Origin: Amoebophilaceae bacterium UBA1467
Lineage (GTDB): Bacteria > Bacteroidota > Bacteroidia > Cytophagales > Amoebophilaceae
Direction of reading: 5' to 3'
Length of the DNA: 20,678 nt
NCBI GenBank assembly: GCA_002325615.1
Contig: DCSL01000058.1
Coordinates: 4,959-25,636, forward strand
The position numbers and the translations under genes were made by a program. Of the stretch, positions 1 through 6,809 are shown piece after piece. The notes below the pieces were generated by a model that did no database searches, was not told where the DNA came from, and saw only the letters and a program-made list of their open reading frames with translations. Within the stretch, counting starts at the first letter, position 1. Each line of letters begins with the position of its first letter.

Positions 1-2
1 AC

Positions 3-164
3 GATGGATCAGCAAATAGAGGTCACTATTTTACGTACATTCATCAAAATGGAGAGTGGAAGCTATATAGTGATGCCTGGGTGAGAAAGGTAACGCCAGC
101 GCAAGCCGAACAAGCCGCCGAGGGTGCTTACTTATATTTTTACAGCTGGGACCAGGTTTCTTAA
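3..164 (+). CDS. Ubiquitin-specific protease (USP, peptidase C19), C-terminal end only
   Basis: This is the last 53 codons of an open frame that enters from the left edge and stops at TAA 162-164. The translation carries the histidine box of USP deubiquitinases: GHYFTY (His codon at 24-26), then a Trp-x-x-Tyr-Ser-Asp stretch, Val-x-x-Val, and the final AYLYFY that ends the catalytic fold. USPs are cysteine proteases that remove ubiquitin from eukaryotic proteins; in bacteria they are normally effectors acting inside a eukaryotic host cell, and USP genes are known from Amoebophilus and Cardinium. The Cys box and any secretion or targeting region lie outside the window. At the usual third-triad position (Asp481 in human USP7) this protein has Ser (codon 69-71), followed directly by Asp (72-74). 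Family assignment is firm from the motif spacing; activity and export are inference. Confidence 0.8.
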   Translation, partial: DGSANRGHYFTYIHQNGEWKLYSDAWVRKVTPAQAEQAAEGAYLYFYSWDQVS

Positions 165-176
165 AGCCTTACACAT

Positions 177-749
177 TTGTCCCAAGAACGCATTCTCTTA
201 GGCATTGACCCAGGCACTACCGTGATGGGTTATGGGATCATCAGGCAAGTGCAGCAACAACTCAGTGTTGTCCAGTATGGAGTCGTTCACTTGCATCGTT
301 ACGCCACCCATGCCCTGAAGCTGCAGAAAATATTTGAACGTGTGGGTACGTTAGTAGATGACTTCAAGCCCGAGGAGATGGCTTTAGAAGCTCCTTTTTA
401 TGGTAAAAATGTCCAATCGATGCTTAAGCTAGGTAGGGCCCAGGGGGTGGTTATGGCAGCAGCCTTGATGCGCAAGGTATCCATTACAGAATATGCACCG
501 CGCAAAATCAAGCAAGCTGTCACTGGCCATGGTAATGCTTCTAAAGAACAGGTAGCCCATATGTTGATGTCGTTACTACAGCTTCCATCAATGCCTGAAC
601 TTCTCGATGCCTCCGATGCCTTGGCAGCAGCGGTATGCCATGCCTACCAGCATCAACGAGCCAGCACCAAGGCCGCGAGTTGGGAACAATTTCTACAAGC
701 AAACCCGGCCCGCATGCTGCGCACTAAGCACACAGAGATTAGTCAGTAA
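177..749 (+). CDS. ruvC: Crossover junction endodeoxyribonuclease RuvC
   Basis: RuvC resolves Holliday junctions made during recombinational repair, acting as a dimer with RuvAB. The protein has 190 residues, slightly longer than E. coli RuvC (173). The four acidic active-site residues are present: D11 in GIDPGT, E71 in ALEAPF, and D144 and D147 in LLDASDA. The GRAQGV segment (87-91) and the basic APRKIKQAVTG loop are also typical. The start is TTG at 177: the next in-frame ATG lies after D11 and would remove the first catalytic residue, and the upstream USP gene stops in the same frame at 162-164, so nothing further upstream is available. The gap to the USP stop is only 12 nt, so the two may be cotranscribed. 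The last 30 residues or so go beyond the RuvC core and are not recognisable. Confidence 0.95.
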   Translation: MSQERILLGIDPGTTVMGYGIIRQVQQQLSVVQYGVVHLHRYATHALKLQKIFERVGTLVDDFKPEEMALEAPFYGKNVQSMLKLGRAQGVVMAAALMRKVSITEYAPRKIKQAVTGHGNASKEQVAHMLMSLLQLPSMPELLDASDALAAAVCHAYQHQRASTKAASWEQFLQANPARMLRTKHTEISQ

Positions 750-796
750 TTTTTTTGTTATGCTGTGCAGCGCAGAGCCGCCTTTTACACATGCAA

Positions 797-1275
797 TCAA
801 CCAAGCTCCCCAATACGAGTTTTCAAAAACTGTATGAGGTCCCTGGTAAGCCCTACTCAACTCGAAAGCAATACCAGCTTTCTGATACACCTGTGGCACG
901 GAGTGGGTATAGCCGAACCTTAATGCATCCAGGTAATCTCGCAGTCCTTGTGTAGGGTTTTCTTGGTAGCGCTTCCAGACCGCCACGGCACGAAGTTGTA
1001 CAATACCATACTCGATATCATAGAAAAGCACTTCAAAAAGATGCAGTTGATTTTGCCATAGAAAATTTTTGTAATGTTCCTGCCCTGACCAATCTGTAAC
1101 GTCATCAGAAAACTTATCAACAATGTCCTTCCAAGCTGCTTGGCGCTATGCTAGTGTATGCTCAGGATGCTCATAGATCCAATGTTGGAGTTTATCTATT
1201 GTGTTGCTACAAAGACTTTAGGTAAGAATTGATGTGGTATGCGTGGGGGTGTATTTATCTGTTTTTCCATGAGGC
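797..1275 (-). pseudogene. pepF: Decayed oligoendopeptidase F (M3B metallopeptidase), C-terminal remnant
   Basis: On the minus strand, three frames join into a recognisable M3B oligoendopeptidase C-terminus. The upstream piece ends FLPKVFVAT (down to about 1202). After a shift caused by two extra bases near 1200-1201 it continues IDKLQHWIYEHPEHT, typical of the family. An in-frame TAG lies at 1146-1148. The frame then runs on through DIEYGIVQL and VWKRYQENP to YQKAGIAFELS. A one-base insertion near 845 shifts the frame again, to RDLIQFLK, and it stops at TGA 797-799, a normal-looking end for the family. The N-terminal two thirds, including the HExxH zinc site, is absent; nuoK occupies that position. 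This is a dead, truncated gene. The family identity comes from motif memory, and the left and right limits are approximate. Confidence 0.75.
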
Positions 1276-1287
1276 GCAACGTATGAC

Positions 1288-1590
1288 TTATTCTTCTCGC
1301 AAGCGTTGCAGTTGAACAAGTTCGATGCTTTGGTAATGCTGGTATACTTTGAAGATGATGGCCAGTGCTACTGCCGTTTCGCACACTATCATGGCCATGA
1401 TCAAGAGCACAAACACTTGTCCTTGCTGTTGAGGGTCGTAACTACTGAAGAGCACAAAATTAAAGCAGGCTGCATTGAACATAAGCTCAATGCCTATCAG
1501 TATGAAAAGAACGTTTTGTTTAGTAAGTACAATCATGAGTCCCACGCCAAATACAAAAGCACTGAGTAAAAGCAGTAGGGGAGGCGGCAT
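1288..1590 (-). CDS. nuoK: NADH-quinone oxidoreductase subunit K (complex I membrane subunit)
   Basis: NuoK is a small three-helix subunit in the proton-pumping arm of respiratory complex I. From the ATG at 1588-1590 the protein is 100 residues, the length of E. coli NuoK. Three hydrophobic helices are visible. The two membrane glutamates needed for coupling are kept: E35 in LIGIELMFNAA and E71 in MIVCETAVALAI. A GTG nine codons upstream (1615-1617) would also open the frame but would overlap the previous gene by 26 bp; the ATG begins one base after that gene's stop and aligns with E. coli NuoK, so it is preferred. No other nuo gene is in the window: the downstream neighbour is a peptidase remnant rather than nuoL, so the gene has left its usual nuoJ-nuoK-nuoL setting. 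An MrpC/MnhC antiporter subunit is the main alternative but fits less well. Confidence 0.85.
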   Translation of the reverse strand: MPPPLLLLLSAFVFGVGLMIVLTKQNVLFILIGIELMFNAACFNFVLFSSYDPQQQGQVFVLLIMAMIVCETAVALAIIFKVYQHYQSIELVQLQRLREE

Positions 1591-1591
1591 G

Positions 1592-1957
1592 CTAAAAACG
1601 AGGTTGAATAAGCTCACCCATCATCATGGCTTTTTGCCAGCTACCATACCGACTGAGTACGTGGTCTATTTTTTTGCCCCCGGGTTTTGGGATAGCAAGC
1701 TGGGCATTAGTACTATGCGCGGGACGAGGCAGCCCTTTTGTGATAGAAGTCTGTAGCAAAGGCCTTTTTACTGGCGTTTCTTGGGTCTCATTGCTCCAAG
1801 TATGGGCCCAATCTGTAGTAGCTATTGGTGCAGGCTGGCGCTCGGAGGGCTTGTCTGTCACCGGCTGCTTATCTGCCTCGCGATTTTTCGCCTTGTTGAG
1901 AACAAAGTAAATAACCCCTACAACTAGGTAAATTAGCTTATCAAAATGGTCTTCCAT
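1592..1957 (-). CDS. Small membrane-anchored protein of unknown function
   Basis: This is a 121-residue protein I cannot assign to a named family. From the ATG at 1955-1957 it has a short acidic N-terminus, one hydrophobic span (about residues 8-20, IYLVVGVIYFVL), a polar Pro/Thr/Lys-rich middle (about 21-90) that looks disordered, and a C-terminal segment of about 25 residues with a helical pattern ending MGELIQPRF. A single-span anchor with a disordered linker and a short conserved tail is common among uncharacterised Bacteroidota proteins, which is a general impression rather than a match. A TTG five codons upstream (1970-1972) is a weaker alternative start. Its stop is one base before the nuoK ATG, so the two are almost certainly translated from one mRNA. 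Probable orientation is one helix in the inner membrane with the tail in the cytoplasm. Confidence 0.65.
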   Translation of the reverse strand: MEDHFDKLIYLVVGVIYFVLNKAKNREADKQPVTDKPSERQPAPIATTDWAHTWSNETQETPVKRPLLQTSITKGLPRPAHSTNAQLAIPKPGGKKIDHVLSRYGSWQKAMMMGELIQPRF

Positions 1958-2089
1958 GGGTGTATTGAACAATTTTTATTTTTCGACCTGTCGATCCTAC
2001 ATCTGCGCACTAGCTGGTTATCATAGGTACGAATCCACACCTGCACTCTCCAACCCGCTCCACCGCCATGTCAGTATCAATAAACGATT

Positions 2090-2965
2090 TTAGTTTCTCA
2101 CATCCAACCCCCAGTGTAGCTTTTGGCGTAGTACGTCAAAGATGTTGTTTTGATCTATTTTTATTAAATGGGTCTGAAATGGCGCTTTTCTGACGGTTAG
2201 TTCCGCATCAGTATTGGTAGCGCGAGAACGACCATCGAGTGTCACTAAGAATTTCTGGTTTCTGCTCTCCACCTTGAAAGACAATACAGCACTATCTGGC
2301 AGTACCAGAGGCCTTACAGAAAGGTTATGAGGGTTTACTGGTGTAATTACCAGGTTGTGGGCACTAGGCAATACAATCGGCCCTCCGCAACTCAAGGAGT
2401 AGCCCGTTGAGCCTGTGGGGGTAGTTACAATCAGGCCATCAGCCCAGTACTTGGTACGTAACTCTCCATTGATGGAAGCATGGACCGCAATCATAGAAGA
2501 ACTATCTCGTTTGAGGAATGCCACTTCATTCAGGGCAAAATCTGTCTCCACTCTGGATGCTCTGCAGACGTCTAATCGTAGAAGGGTCCGCTTATCAAGG
2601 ACGTATTGGCCTTCCCAAAAACCTTTTAGAGCAGCCAGCGCATCTTTTTGGGCCACTGTGGCCAAAAAGCCCATCCGACCTGTGTTAATACCCAGGATAG
2701 GTGTCTCAGAAGCCCCCGCGTAACTTACTGCCTCCAGCAGGGTGCCATCGCCCCCCAGGCTAATGATTAACTCTAGATTCATGAAATCTTTCACTTGTAC
2801 CAAAGGTTGCATGGTAGGTAGTTGAATAGTACTGGATTGTAGCAAGGTGTGAAGGGGTTGCGATACAAAGAGGTGGGCTTCATATTTTATCAGGGCGTGA
2901 AGTAGGCTGTCTATGAAAGGGAAGGTATCTTTTGAAAAATTTTTGCCATGTAGTGCTACTCGCAT
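2090..2965 (-). CDS. nadK: NAD kinase
   Basis: NadK phosphorylates NAD to NADP and is the only known route to NADP in bacteria. The 291-residue protein matches the usual bacterial length. The diagnostic motifs are present in order: GGDGT at 71-75, the GINTGRMGFL strand at 92-101, the Asn-Glu pair N146-E147 (ALNEVAF) that contacts the substrate, D176 in WADGLIV, and the glycine-rich TPTGSTGYS at 182-190 followed by GGP. A conserved DGR near the C-terminus (LDGRS) closes the domain. Translation starts at ATG 2963-2965 with no clear Shine-Dalgarno site, as is usual for Bacteroidota. The gene is on the same strand as polX upstream (111 bp gap) and the small membrane protein downstream (132 bp gap), so shared transcription is possible but unproven. 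Confidence 0.95.
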   Translation of the reverse strand: MRVALHGKNFSKDTFPFIDSLLHALIKYEAHLFVSQPLHTLLQSSTIQLPTMQPLVQVKDFMNLELIISLGGDGTLLEAVSYAGASETPILGINTGRMGFLATVAQKDALAALKGFWEGQYVLDKRTLLRLDVCRASRVETDFALNEVAFLKRDSSSMIAVHASINGELRTKYWADGLIVTTPTGSTGYSLSCGGPIVLPSAHNLVITPVNPHNLSVRPLVLPDSAVLSFKVESRNQKFLVTLDGRSRATNTDAELTVRKAPFQTHLIKIDQNNIFDVLRQKLHWGLDVRN

Positions 2966-3076
2966 AAGAATGAGGCAGTTAAGAATAATGATTGATGCGT
3001 TATAAATAGTGAATTTTTAGAGGATCTGTCCTTCAGCATTTAGAGTAAATAAGATTGAGAAAGTAGCTGAAACGCC

Positions 3077-4792
3077 TTATGCACCCCTTGGCGATTTGAC
3101 TTTGCGGCGCTGTAAGTAGGTTGTTACTTCCTGCCGAGGTAAGGCGTTGAAAGTATTAGGCTGAGTAAGTCCTCCTTTTCTGCCTACACAGACCCCATAG
3201 TACATATTTTGGATAGATTCTTTATCATGTGCATCGGGGTTGACACTGATCCAAACTTTTTTACTCAGGGCATAAGCGACCCAACGCCAATCCAGCTCCA
3301 AGCGCCAGGGGTTAGCATTGATCTCAATCACCACGCCCTGGTCAGCACAAGCATCAATCACAGCGCGGTAGTCCACAGGAAAACCTTCACGTTTCAGCAA
3401 TAGCCGATTGGTCAAGTGTGCCAACATGGTTGTGTAAGGGTTACGAATAGCCTTGATGATACGTTCAGTAGCTTTTTTCTGATCCATGTTCATCCCTGTA
3501 TGCACTGAAGAAATGACGAAATCAAAGCGCGCCAAAACCTCATCTGAATAGTCCAAGTCGCCATCTGCAAGCACGTCTGATTCAATACCCTTGAAAATCT
3601 TAAACGGTGCTAACTCTTTATTCAAGTGATCAATTTCTTCATGTTGTTGCTGTATAGCCGCCGGTGTGAGCCCACCGGCATAAACAGCCCGCTGACTATG
3701 GTCTGTGATACCTATGTATTCATAACCTAAGTCCCGACAGTACCTTGCCATTTCCGCTAGGCTATGCTTTCCATCACTATAGGTGGTATGGCTGTGAAAA
3801 ACCCCGCGCAAATCTTTCATTTCTAACAGTCGCGGATTTCCCTTTTCACGTGCCCAAGTCAACTCTATTTGGCCTTCTCGTAGCTCAGGAGGAATGTAGG
3901 GCAGCTTGGCCTGCTCATAAACCTCGGCTTCGCTAAGCGGCTCCATGATGCTGTCTAGCACTGCCCCCAGTTGCTTCCCTTCTCCACCAAAAAGTGCTAA
4001 GTGTGCTTTTGATCCTGTCTGCAAGATCAGCTGTTTATAGAACTCCTTTGGTTTACAAAAGAGCACAGTAAGCTTTAAAGCATGCTCAACAAACTGGCCC
4101 CGCCATGCAAATGGCCCGGAAAGCTTGTCTTCTTTTTGAAGCATGGACTGCTGATCTAACCAGTGAAAGACGGTGTGTACTTGCTCTGTGCCTATCAAAA
4201 CTTCGACTCGCTCTACCACCTCCATCTTGCGTCTGAGCGCTCCAGTCAGCGAGATCAGCAAGGCTGGGAAAGCTTGCCGGAGTTGTTTTTCTAGGTCAGT
4301 AGCATACGGAAGCGCACTGGCATAATGGAATTTATCTGCCTGCTTTTCCCTAAATGCTAGGCTTGCTTGGATAGTTTCTTGTGTTTTTTGTCCAAAGCCT
4401 GGCAACTGGGCTATCCTGCCTTCTTCACAAGCCCTCAATAATTCCGGCAGGCTTTCTATACCCAATGTACTCCATATAACTCTCACTTTTTTGGGACCAA
4501 GGCCCCTGAGAGCTAGCATCTCCCGTACGCCTTGGGGAGTCGTAGCCGTTAGCTCTTCCCAACGCTGCAAGGTGCCGGTGGTATTAATTTCTTGAATGAA
4601 CTTGCCCGTGCTGGGCTGCAGCCCAGCTATTTTATGCAGCGCTTCGCGCGATAGTCCACCTACTTCCTGGCCAATCTTCTCTAAACCCACAGCTGCCTTG
4701 GTGTAGTGCCTTACCTGGAAAGGATTAGCACCATGAAGCTCCAGGAGCTTGGCAGTATCCTTGAGCAGGGCGATCATGTCTTTGTTGTCCAA
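3077..4792 (-). CDS. polX: PolX-type protein: degenerate family X polymerase with intact PHP nuclease domain
   Basis: Bacterial PolX joins a family X polymerase to a PHP-type nuclease and acts in gap filling and base-excision repair. The 571-residue protein has the usual length. Residues 1-150 form the 8-kDa and fingers region with two helix-hairpin-helix motifs (LRGLGPKKV near 95, LPGFGQKT near 130). The palm follows, with TGALRR at 183-188 where family X normally has GS-x-RR. The paired catalytic aspartates (normally DxD) read R195-V-E197 here, and the third aspartate is replaced by Lys in ALKLTV (K240), so DNA synthesis is probably lost. The PHP domain keeps its metal ligands: H333, H335, D340, H365, E404, H431, H459, D520 and H522. 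It lies 107 bp downstream of ung on the same strand, consistent with a joint role in uracil or abasic-site repair. Confidence 0.9.
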   Translation of the reverse strand: MDNKDMIALLKDTAKLLELHGANPFQVRHYTKAAVGLEKIGQEVGGLSREALHKIAGLQPSTGKFIQEINTTGTLQRWEELTATTPQGVREMLALRGLGPKKVRVIWSTLGIESLPELLRACEEGRIAQLPGFGQKTQETIQASLAFREKQADKFHYASALPYATDLEKQLRQAFPALLISLTGALRRKMEVVERVEVLIGTEQVHTVFHWLDQQSMLQKEDKLSGPFAWRGQFVEHALKLTVLFCKPKEFYKQLILQTGSKAHLALFGGEGKQLGAVLDSIMEPLSEAEVYEQAKLPYIPPELREGQIELTWAREKGNPRLLEMKDLRGVFHSHTTYSDGKHSLAEMARYCRDLGYEYIGITDHSQRAVYAGGLTPAAIQQQHEEIDHLNKELAPFKIFKGIESDVLADGDLDYSDEVLARFDFVISSVHTGMNMDQKKATERIIKAIRNPYTTMLAHLTNRLLLKREGFPVDYRAVIDACADQGVVIEINANPWRLELDWRWVAYALSKKVWISVNPDAHDKESIQNMYYGVCVGRKGGLTQPNTFNALPRQEVTTYLQRRKVKSPRGA

Positions 4793-4899
4793 AATTATTG
4801 TGTTTTGTGCAGCATCTACCTACTCAAAATAGGGTGGATTTTATCGCGGGTAGTTATAAAAACTAGCAAGTTGAGCACCACTTTCTTCTTACTAACAAT

Positions 4900-5562
4900 T
4901 CACCACTGGATGGCTGTCAGTTGATTGGCTTCCAGATAGGCATTGGCTTTGCTAAAGTGCTGGTTACCAAAAAAACCACGGTTGGCAGAATAGGGGGAGG
5001 GATGTGACGATTTTAAGATCAAGTGATTTTTGCCATCAATCAAATGTTCTTTTTGTTGTGCATAAGTCCCCCAAAGGAGAAAAACGACATGCTCTTTGGC
5101 TTGTGATAAGGTACTAATGACGGCATCTGTAAATTGCTCCCAGCCTTTTTTCTGGTGAGAACCCGGGTTTCTTGCTTGTACGGTGAGCGTGGCATTCAGT
5201 AGCAGTACTCCCTGCTTGGCCCACCGCTCCAGGTTTCCATTGCGGGGCATGACCGCTCCCAGCTCGTTGTGAATTTCAGTAAAAATGTTGACTAAAGAAG
5301 GCGGAATGGGCACATCTTCTCGGACCGAAAAGCATAACCCATTGGCTTGCCCTGGGCCGTGGTAAGGGTCTTGACCCAAGATAACGACTTTGGTAGCTTC
5401 AAAGCTACAGAGCTCAAAAGCACGAAATATTTCCTTGGCAGGAGGATAAACGCTGCCGTGCCGGTACGCTGTTTTGATAAAAAAGACAAGTTTTTCAAAG
5501 TAGGGTTGTTGAAATTCTTTCTCTAGGTGCTTGCGCCAAGATTCGGCCATCTTAACGTTCAT
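4900..5562 (-). CDS. ung: Uracil-DNA glycosylase, family 1
   Basis: Ung cuts uracil out of DNA to start base-excision repair after cytosine deamination or dUTP incorporation. The water-activating motif GQDPYHGPGQAN is at about 63-74 (catalytic D65), the PPS loop follows, LLLNATLTV is at 120-128, and the HPSP leucine-loop motif is at 187-190 (H187). The protein ends IQW, as in many Bacteroidota Ung proteins. The frame is open for 26 more codons upstream, but that stretch is unlike the family and would run into the rpsF promoter, so the start is set at ATG 5560-5562 (MNVKMAESW), giving 220 residues. A second ATG four codons in is possible. It is divergent from rpsF with 78 bp between them, and polX follows downstream. 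Confidence 0.93.
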   Translation of the reverse strand: MNVKMAESWRKHLEKEFQQPYFEKLVFFIKTAYRHGSVYPPAKEIFRAFELCSFEATKVVILGQDPYHGPGQANGLCFSVREDVPIPPSLVNIFTEIHNELGAVMPRNGNLERWAKQGVLLLNATLTVQARNPGSHQKKGWEQFTDAVISTLSQAKEHVVFLLWGTYAQQKEHLIDGKNHLILKSSHPSPYSANRGFFGNQHFSKANAYLEANQLTAIQW

Positions 5563-5593
5563 GAACGTATGGTTTATGTAAAGGAATAAAAAT

Positions 5594-5624
5594 CTTGACT
5601 TCGGGATGAATTTTCCTAATTTTG
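5594..5624 (+). promoter_or_regulatory. Bacteroidota-type sigma-A promoter for rpsF-rpsR-rplI
   Basis: The sequence has CTTG at 5594-5597, a 19-bp spacer, and TAATTTTG at 5617-5624. This fits the Bacteroidota primary sigma factor consensus, TTTG at about -33 and TAnnTTTG at about -7 with a 19-21 bp spacer. The -7 box is a full match. Transcription would begin near 5630, about 10 nt before the rpsF ATG. It lies in the 78-bp gap divergent to ung. I assigned this by eye and no transcription data are available. Confidence 0.6.
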
Positions 5625-5640
5625 CAATACAATTTTTCAA

Positions 5641-6024
5641 ATGCTATTTAGTGTGGAATTAAGAAATTACGAAACGATGTTCGTGTTGACCCCGGTTTTA
5701 TCTGAGGAACAGCTACAAGAGACGATTGACAAGTTCAGGGGCTTTCTGCAGGGAAAAAAAGCCGACATACTGCATGAAGATAAAATAGGTCTGAAAAAAC
5801 TCGCCTATCCCATCCAGCGCAAGTCTACAGGTGTCTACCACCGGTTTGAATTTAAGGCCCCTCCAGACGTGATCAGTGCGCTAGAAACTGAGTATAGGAG
5901 GGAAGAGAAAATCATCCGCTTTCTGACATTTGCTTTAGAAAAGCATGGGGTTGAATACAATGAAAAGAAAAGAAGCGGCGTATGGGACAAAAAAAATGAG
6001 CCTAAGAAAAAAGAAGCAGCATGA
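5641..6024 (+). CDS. rpsF: 30S ribosomal protein S6
   Basis: S6 binds the central domain of 16S rRNA together with S18 during 30S assembly. The 127-residue protein begins with the classic NYETMFVLTPVLSEEQ segment and contains the conserved KIGLKKLAYPIQRKSTG stretch and the IIRFLTFALEKH strand; the Lys-rich tail (KKEAA) is typical. The start is taken as ATG 5641. A GTG four codons later (5653, giving VELRNYET) also fits the family N-terminus, and given the predicted transcription start near 5630 it would have a more comfortable leader, so the exact start is open. It is the first gene of rpsF-rpsR-rplI. Its TGA stop (6022-6024) overlaps the first rpsR ATG in the sequence ATGA, which suggests translational coupling. 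Confidence 0.95.
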   Translation: MLFSVELRNYETMFVLTPVLSEEQLQETIDKFRGFLQGKKADILHEDKIGLKKLAYPIQRKSTGVYHRFEFKAPPDVISALETEYRREEKIIRFLTFALEKHGVEYNEKKRSGVWDKKNEPKKKEAA

Positions 6025-6063
6025 CCTTAGTGAATCAAAGAAGCAGCATGACCCTAGTGAATG
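6010..6063 (+). repeat. 27-bp tandem duplication across the rpsF stop / rpsR start
   Basis: Two adjacent copies of a 27-bp unit (6010-6036 and 6037-6063) match at 25 of their first 26 bases; the one difference is T at 6027 against C at 6054. Each copy contains AAAGAAGCAGC followed by ATGACC and TAGTGAAT. The period is exactly nine codons, so the rpsR frame is kept and two in-frame ATG starts result, at 6021 and 6048. The second copy has the rpsF end and rpsR start arrangement but lies wholly inside the rpsR frame. Confidence 0.9.
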
Positions 6064-6299
6064 AATCTGTACAGAGAAAGAATCTGGGTAAGAAATATTG
6101 CCGTTTCAAGAAGCTTGGCATTAAGTATGTGGATTACAAAAATACAGACTTCTTGATGAGATTTCTGAACGAACAGGGTAAGATTTTACCTCGTCGTCTT
6201 ACTGGAAATAGCCTTAAATACCAGAAAAAATTAGCCACAGCCGTTAAAAGAGCTAGGCAGTTGGCACTTCTGCCCTATGTAGCAGACAATCTAAAGTAG
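6021..6299 (+). CDS. rpsR: 30S ribosomal protein S18
   Basis: S18 is a small-subunit protein that pairs with S6 on 16S rRNA. The core is clear: KKYCRFKKLGIKYVDYKN, FLNEQGKILPRRLTG and KRARQLALLPYV are all family hallmarks. Reading from ATG 6021 gives 92 residues, with the N-terminus MTLVN occurring twice, at residues 1 and 10, because of a 27-bp duplication. Reading from ATG 6048 gives 83 residues starting MTLVNESVQRKN, which is the normal Bacteroidota S18 start. Both starts are preceded by the same 11 bases, so initiation at both is plausible; the first overlaps the rpsF stop. I give the longer frame but suspect the 83-residue form is the ancestral one. rplI follows after 23 bp. Confidence 0.95.
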   Translation: MTLVNQRSSMTLVNESVQRKNLGKKYCRFKKLGIKYVDYKNTDFLMRFLNEQGKILPRRLTGNSLKYQKKLATAVKRARQLALLPYVADNLK

Positions 6300-6322
6300 C
6301 TAGAATATTCCCAAACCCAACC

Positions 6323-6772
6323 ATGGAAGTAATCCTGAATCAAGATTTCAAAGGGCTAGGCCACAAAAACAATATTGTAAAAGTGAAGCCAGGGTATGGA
6401 AGAAACTATTTAATTCCTCAAGGCTTTGCCGTTGTAGCGAACGAAGGCAATAAAAAAGTTGCGTTAGAAAATGCTCGACAGGCTGCCCACAAAGTAGCCA
6501 AGCTGAGAGAGGAAGCTGAAGCCATGGCTGCGCAGTTGGGCCAGCTTACTATTGAAATTACAGCCAAAGCAGGAGATGGTGGTAAAATCTTTGGATCAAT
6601 TACCACCGCACAGCTGGCCGATGCCCTCAAGGCGCAGCATATCCTCGTGGACCGAAAAGACATTAGCTTTGGTAAACCTATCAAGGAACTAGGTACTCAT
6701 GAAGCCACTATCGCCCTTCACAAAGACCTCGTTCATACCTTAACATTCAGGGTAATATCTGACACAGCATAG
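6323..6772 (+). CDS. rplI: 50S ribosomal protein L9
   Basis: L9 binds 23S rRNA near the base of the L1 stalk and has two globular domains joined by a long helix. The protein is 149 residues, the same as E. coli L9. The N-terminal domain has MEVILNQDFKGLGHKN and the signature GYGRNYLIPQGFAV at about 24-37. A charged helical linker covers about 45-75. The C-terminal domain contains GKIFGSITTAQLADAL. It is the third gene of the rpsF operon and converges on uvrA with 37 bp between the stops. I see no good hairpin terminator in that gap, only a short T run at 6795-6800. Confidence 0.96.
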   Translation: MEVILNQDFKGLGHKNNIVKVKPGYGRNYLIPQGFAVVANEGNKKVALENARQAAHKVAKLREEAEAMAAQLGQLTIEITAKAGDGGKIFGSITTAQLADALKAQHILVDRKDISFGKPIKELGTHEATIALHKDLVHTLTFRVISDTA

Positions 6773-6809
6773 TGCTGGTAATTAATTTAGAATGTTTTTT
6801 CGAATTCCT

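Noticed and set aside
1591..1617. Longer nuoK from GTG 1615-1617
   Set aside because: It would overlap the upstream gene by 26 bp and add nine residues absent from E. coli NuoK; the ATG at 1588-1590 fits better.
1980..2062. tRNA-like pieces (a D-loop-like AGCTGGTTA and a T-loop-like GTACGAATCC) upstream of the small membrane protein gene
   Set aside because: The two pieces are only about 10 nt apart, there is no room for an anticodon arm, and no acceptor stem pairs.
5563..5640. 26-codon N-terminal extension of ung
   Set aside because: It is unlike the family, runs through the rpsF promoter, and a better start (MNVKMAESW) is available.
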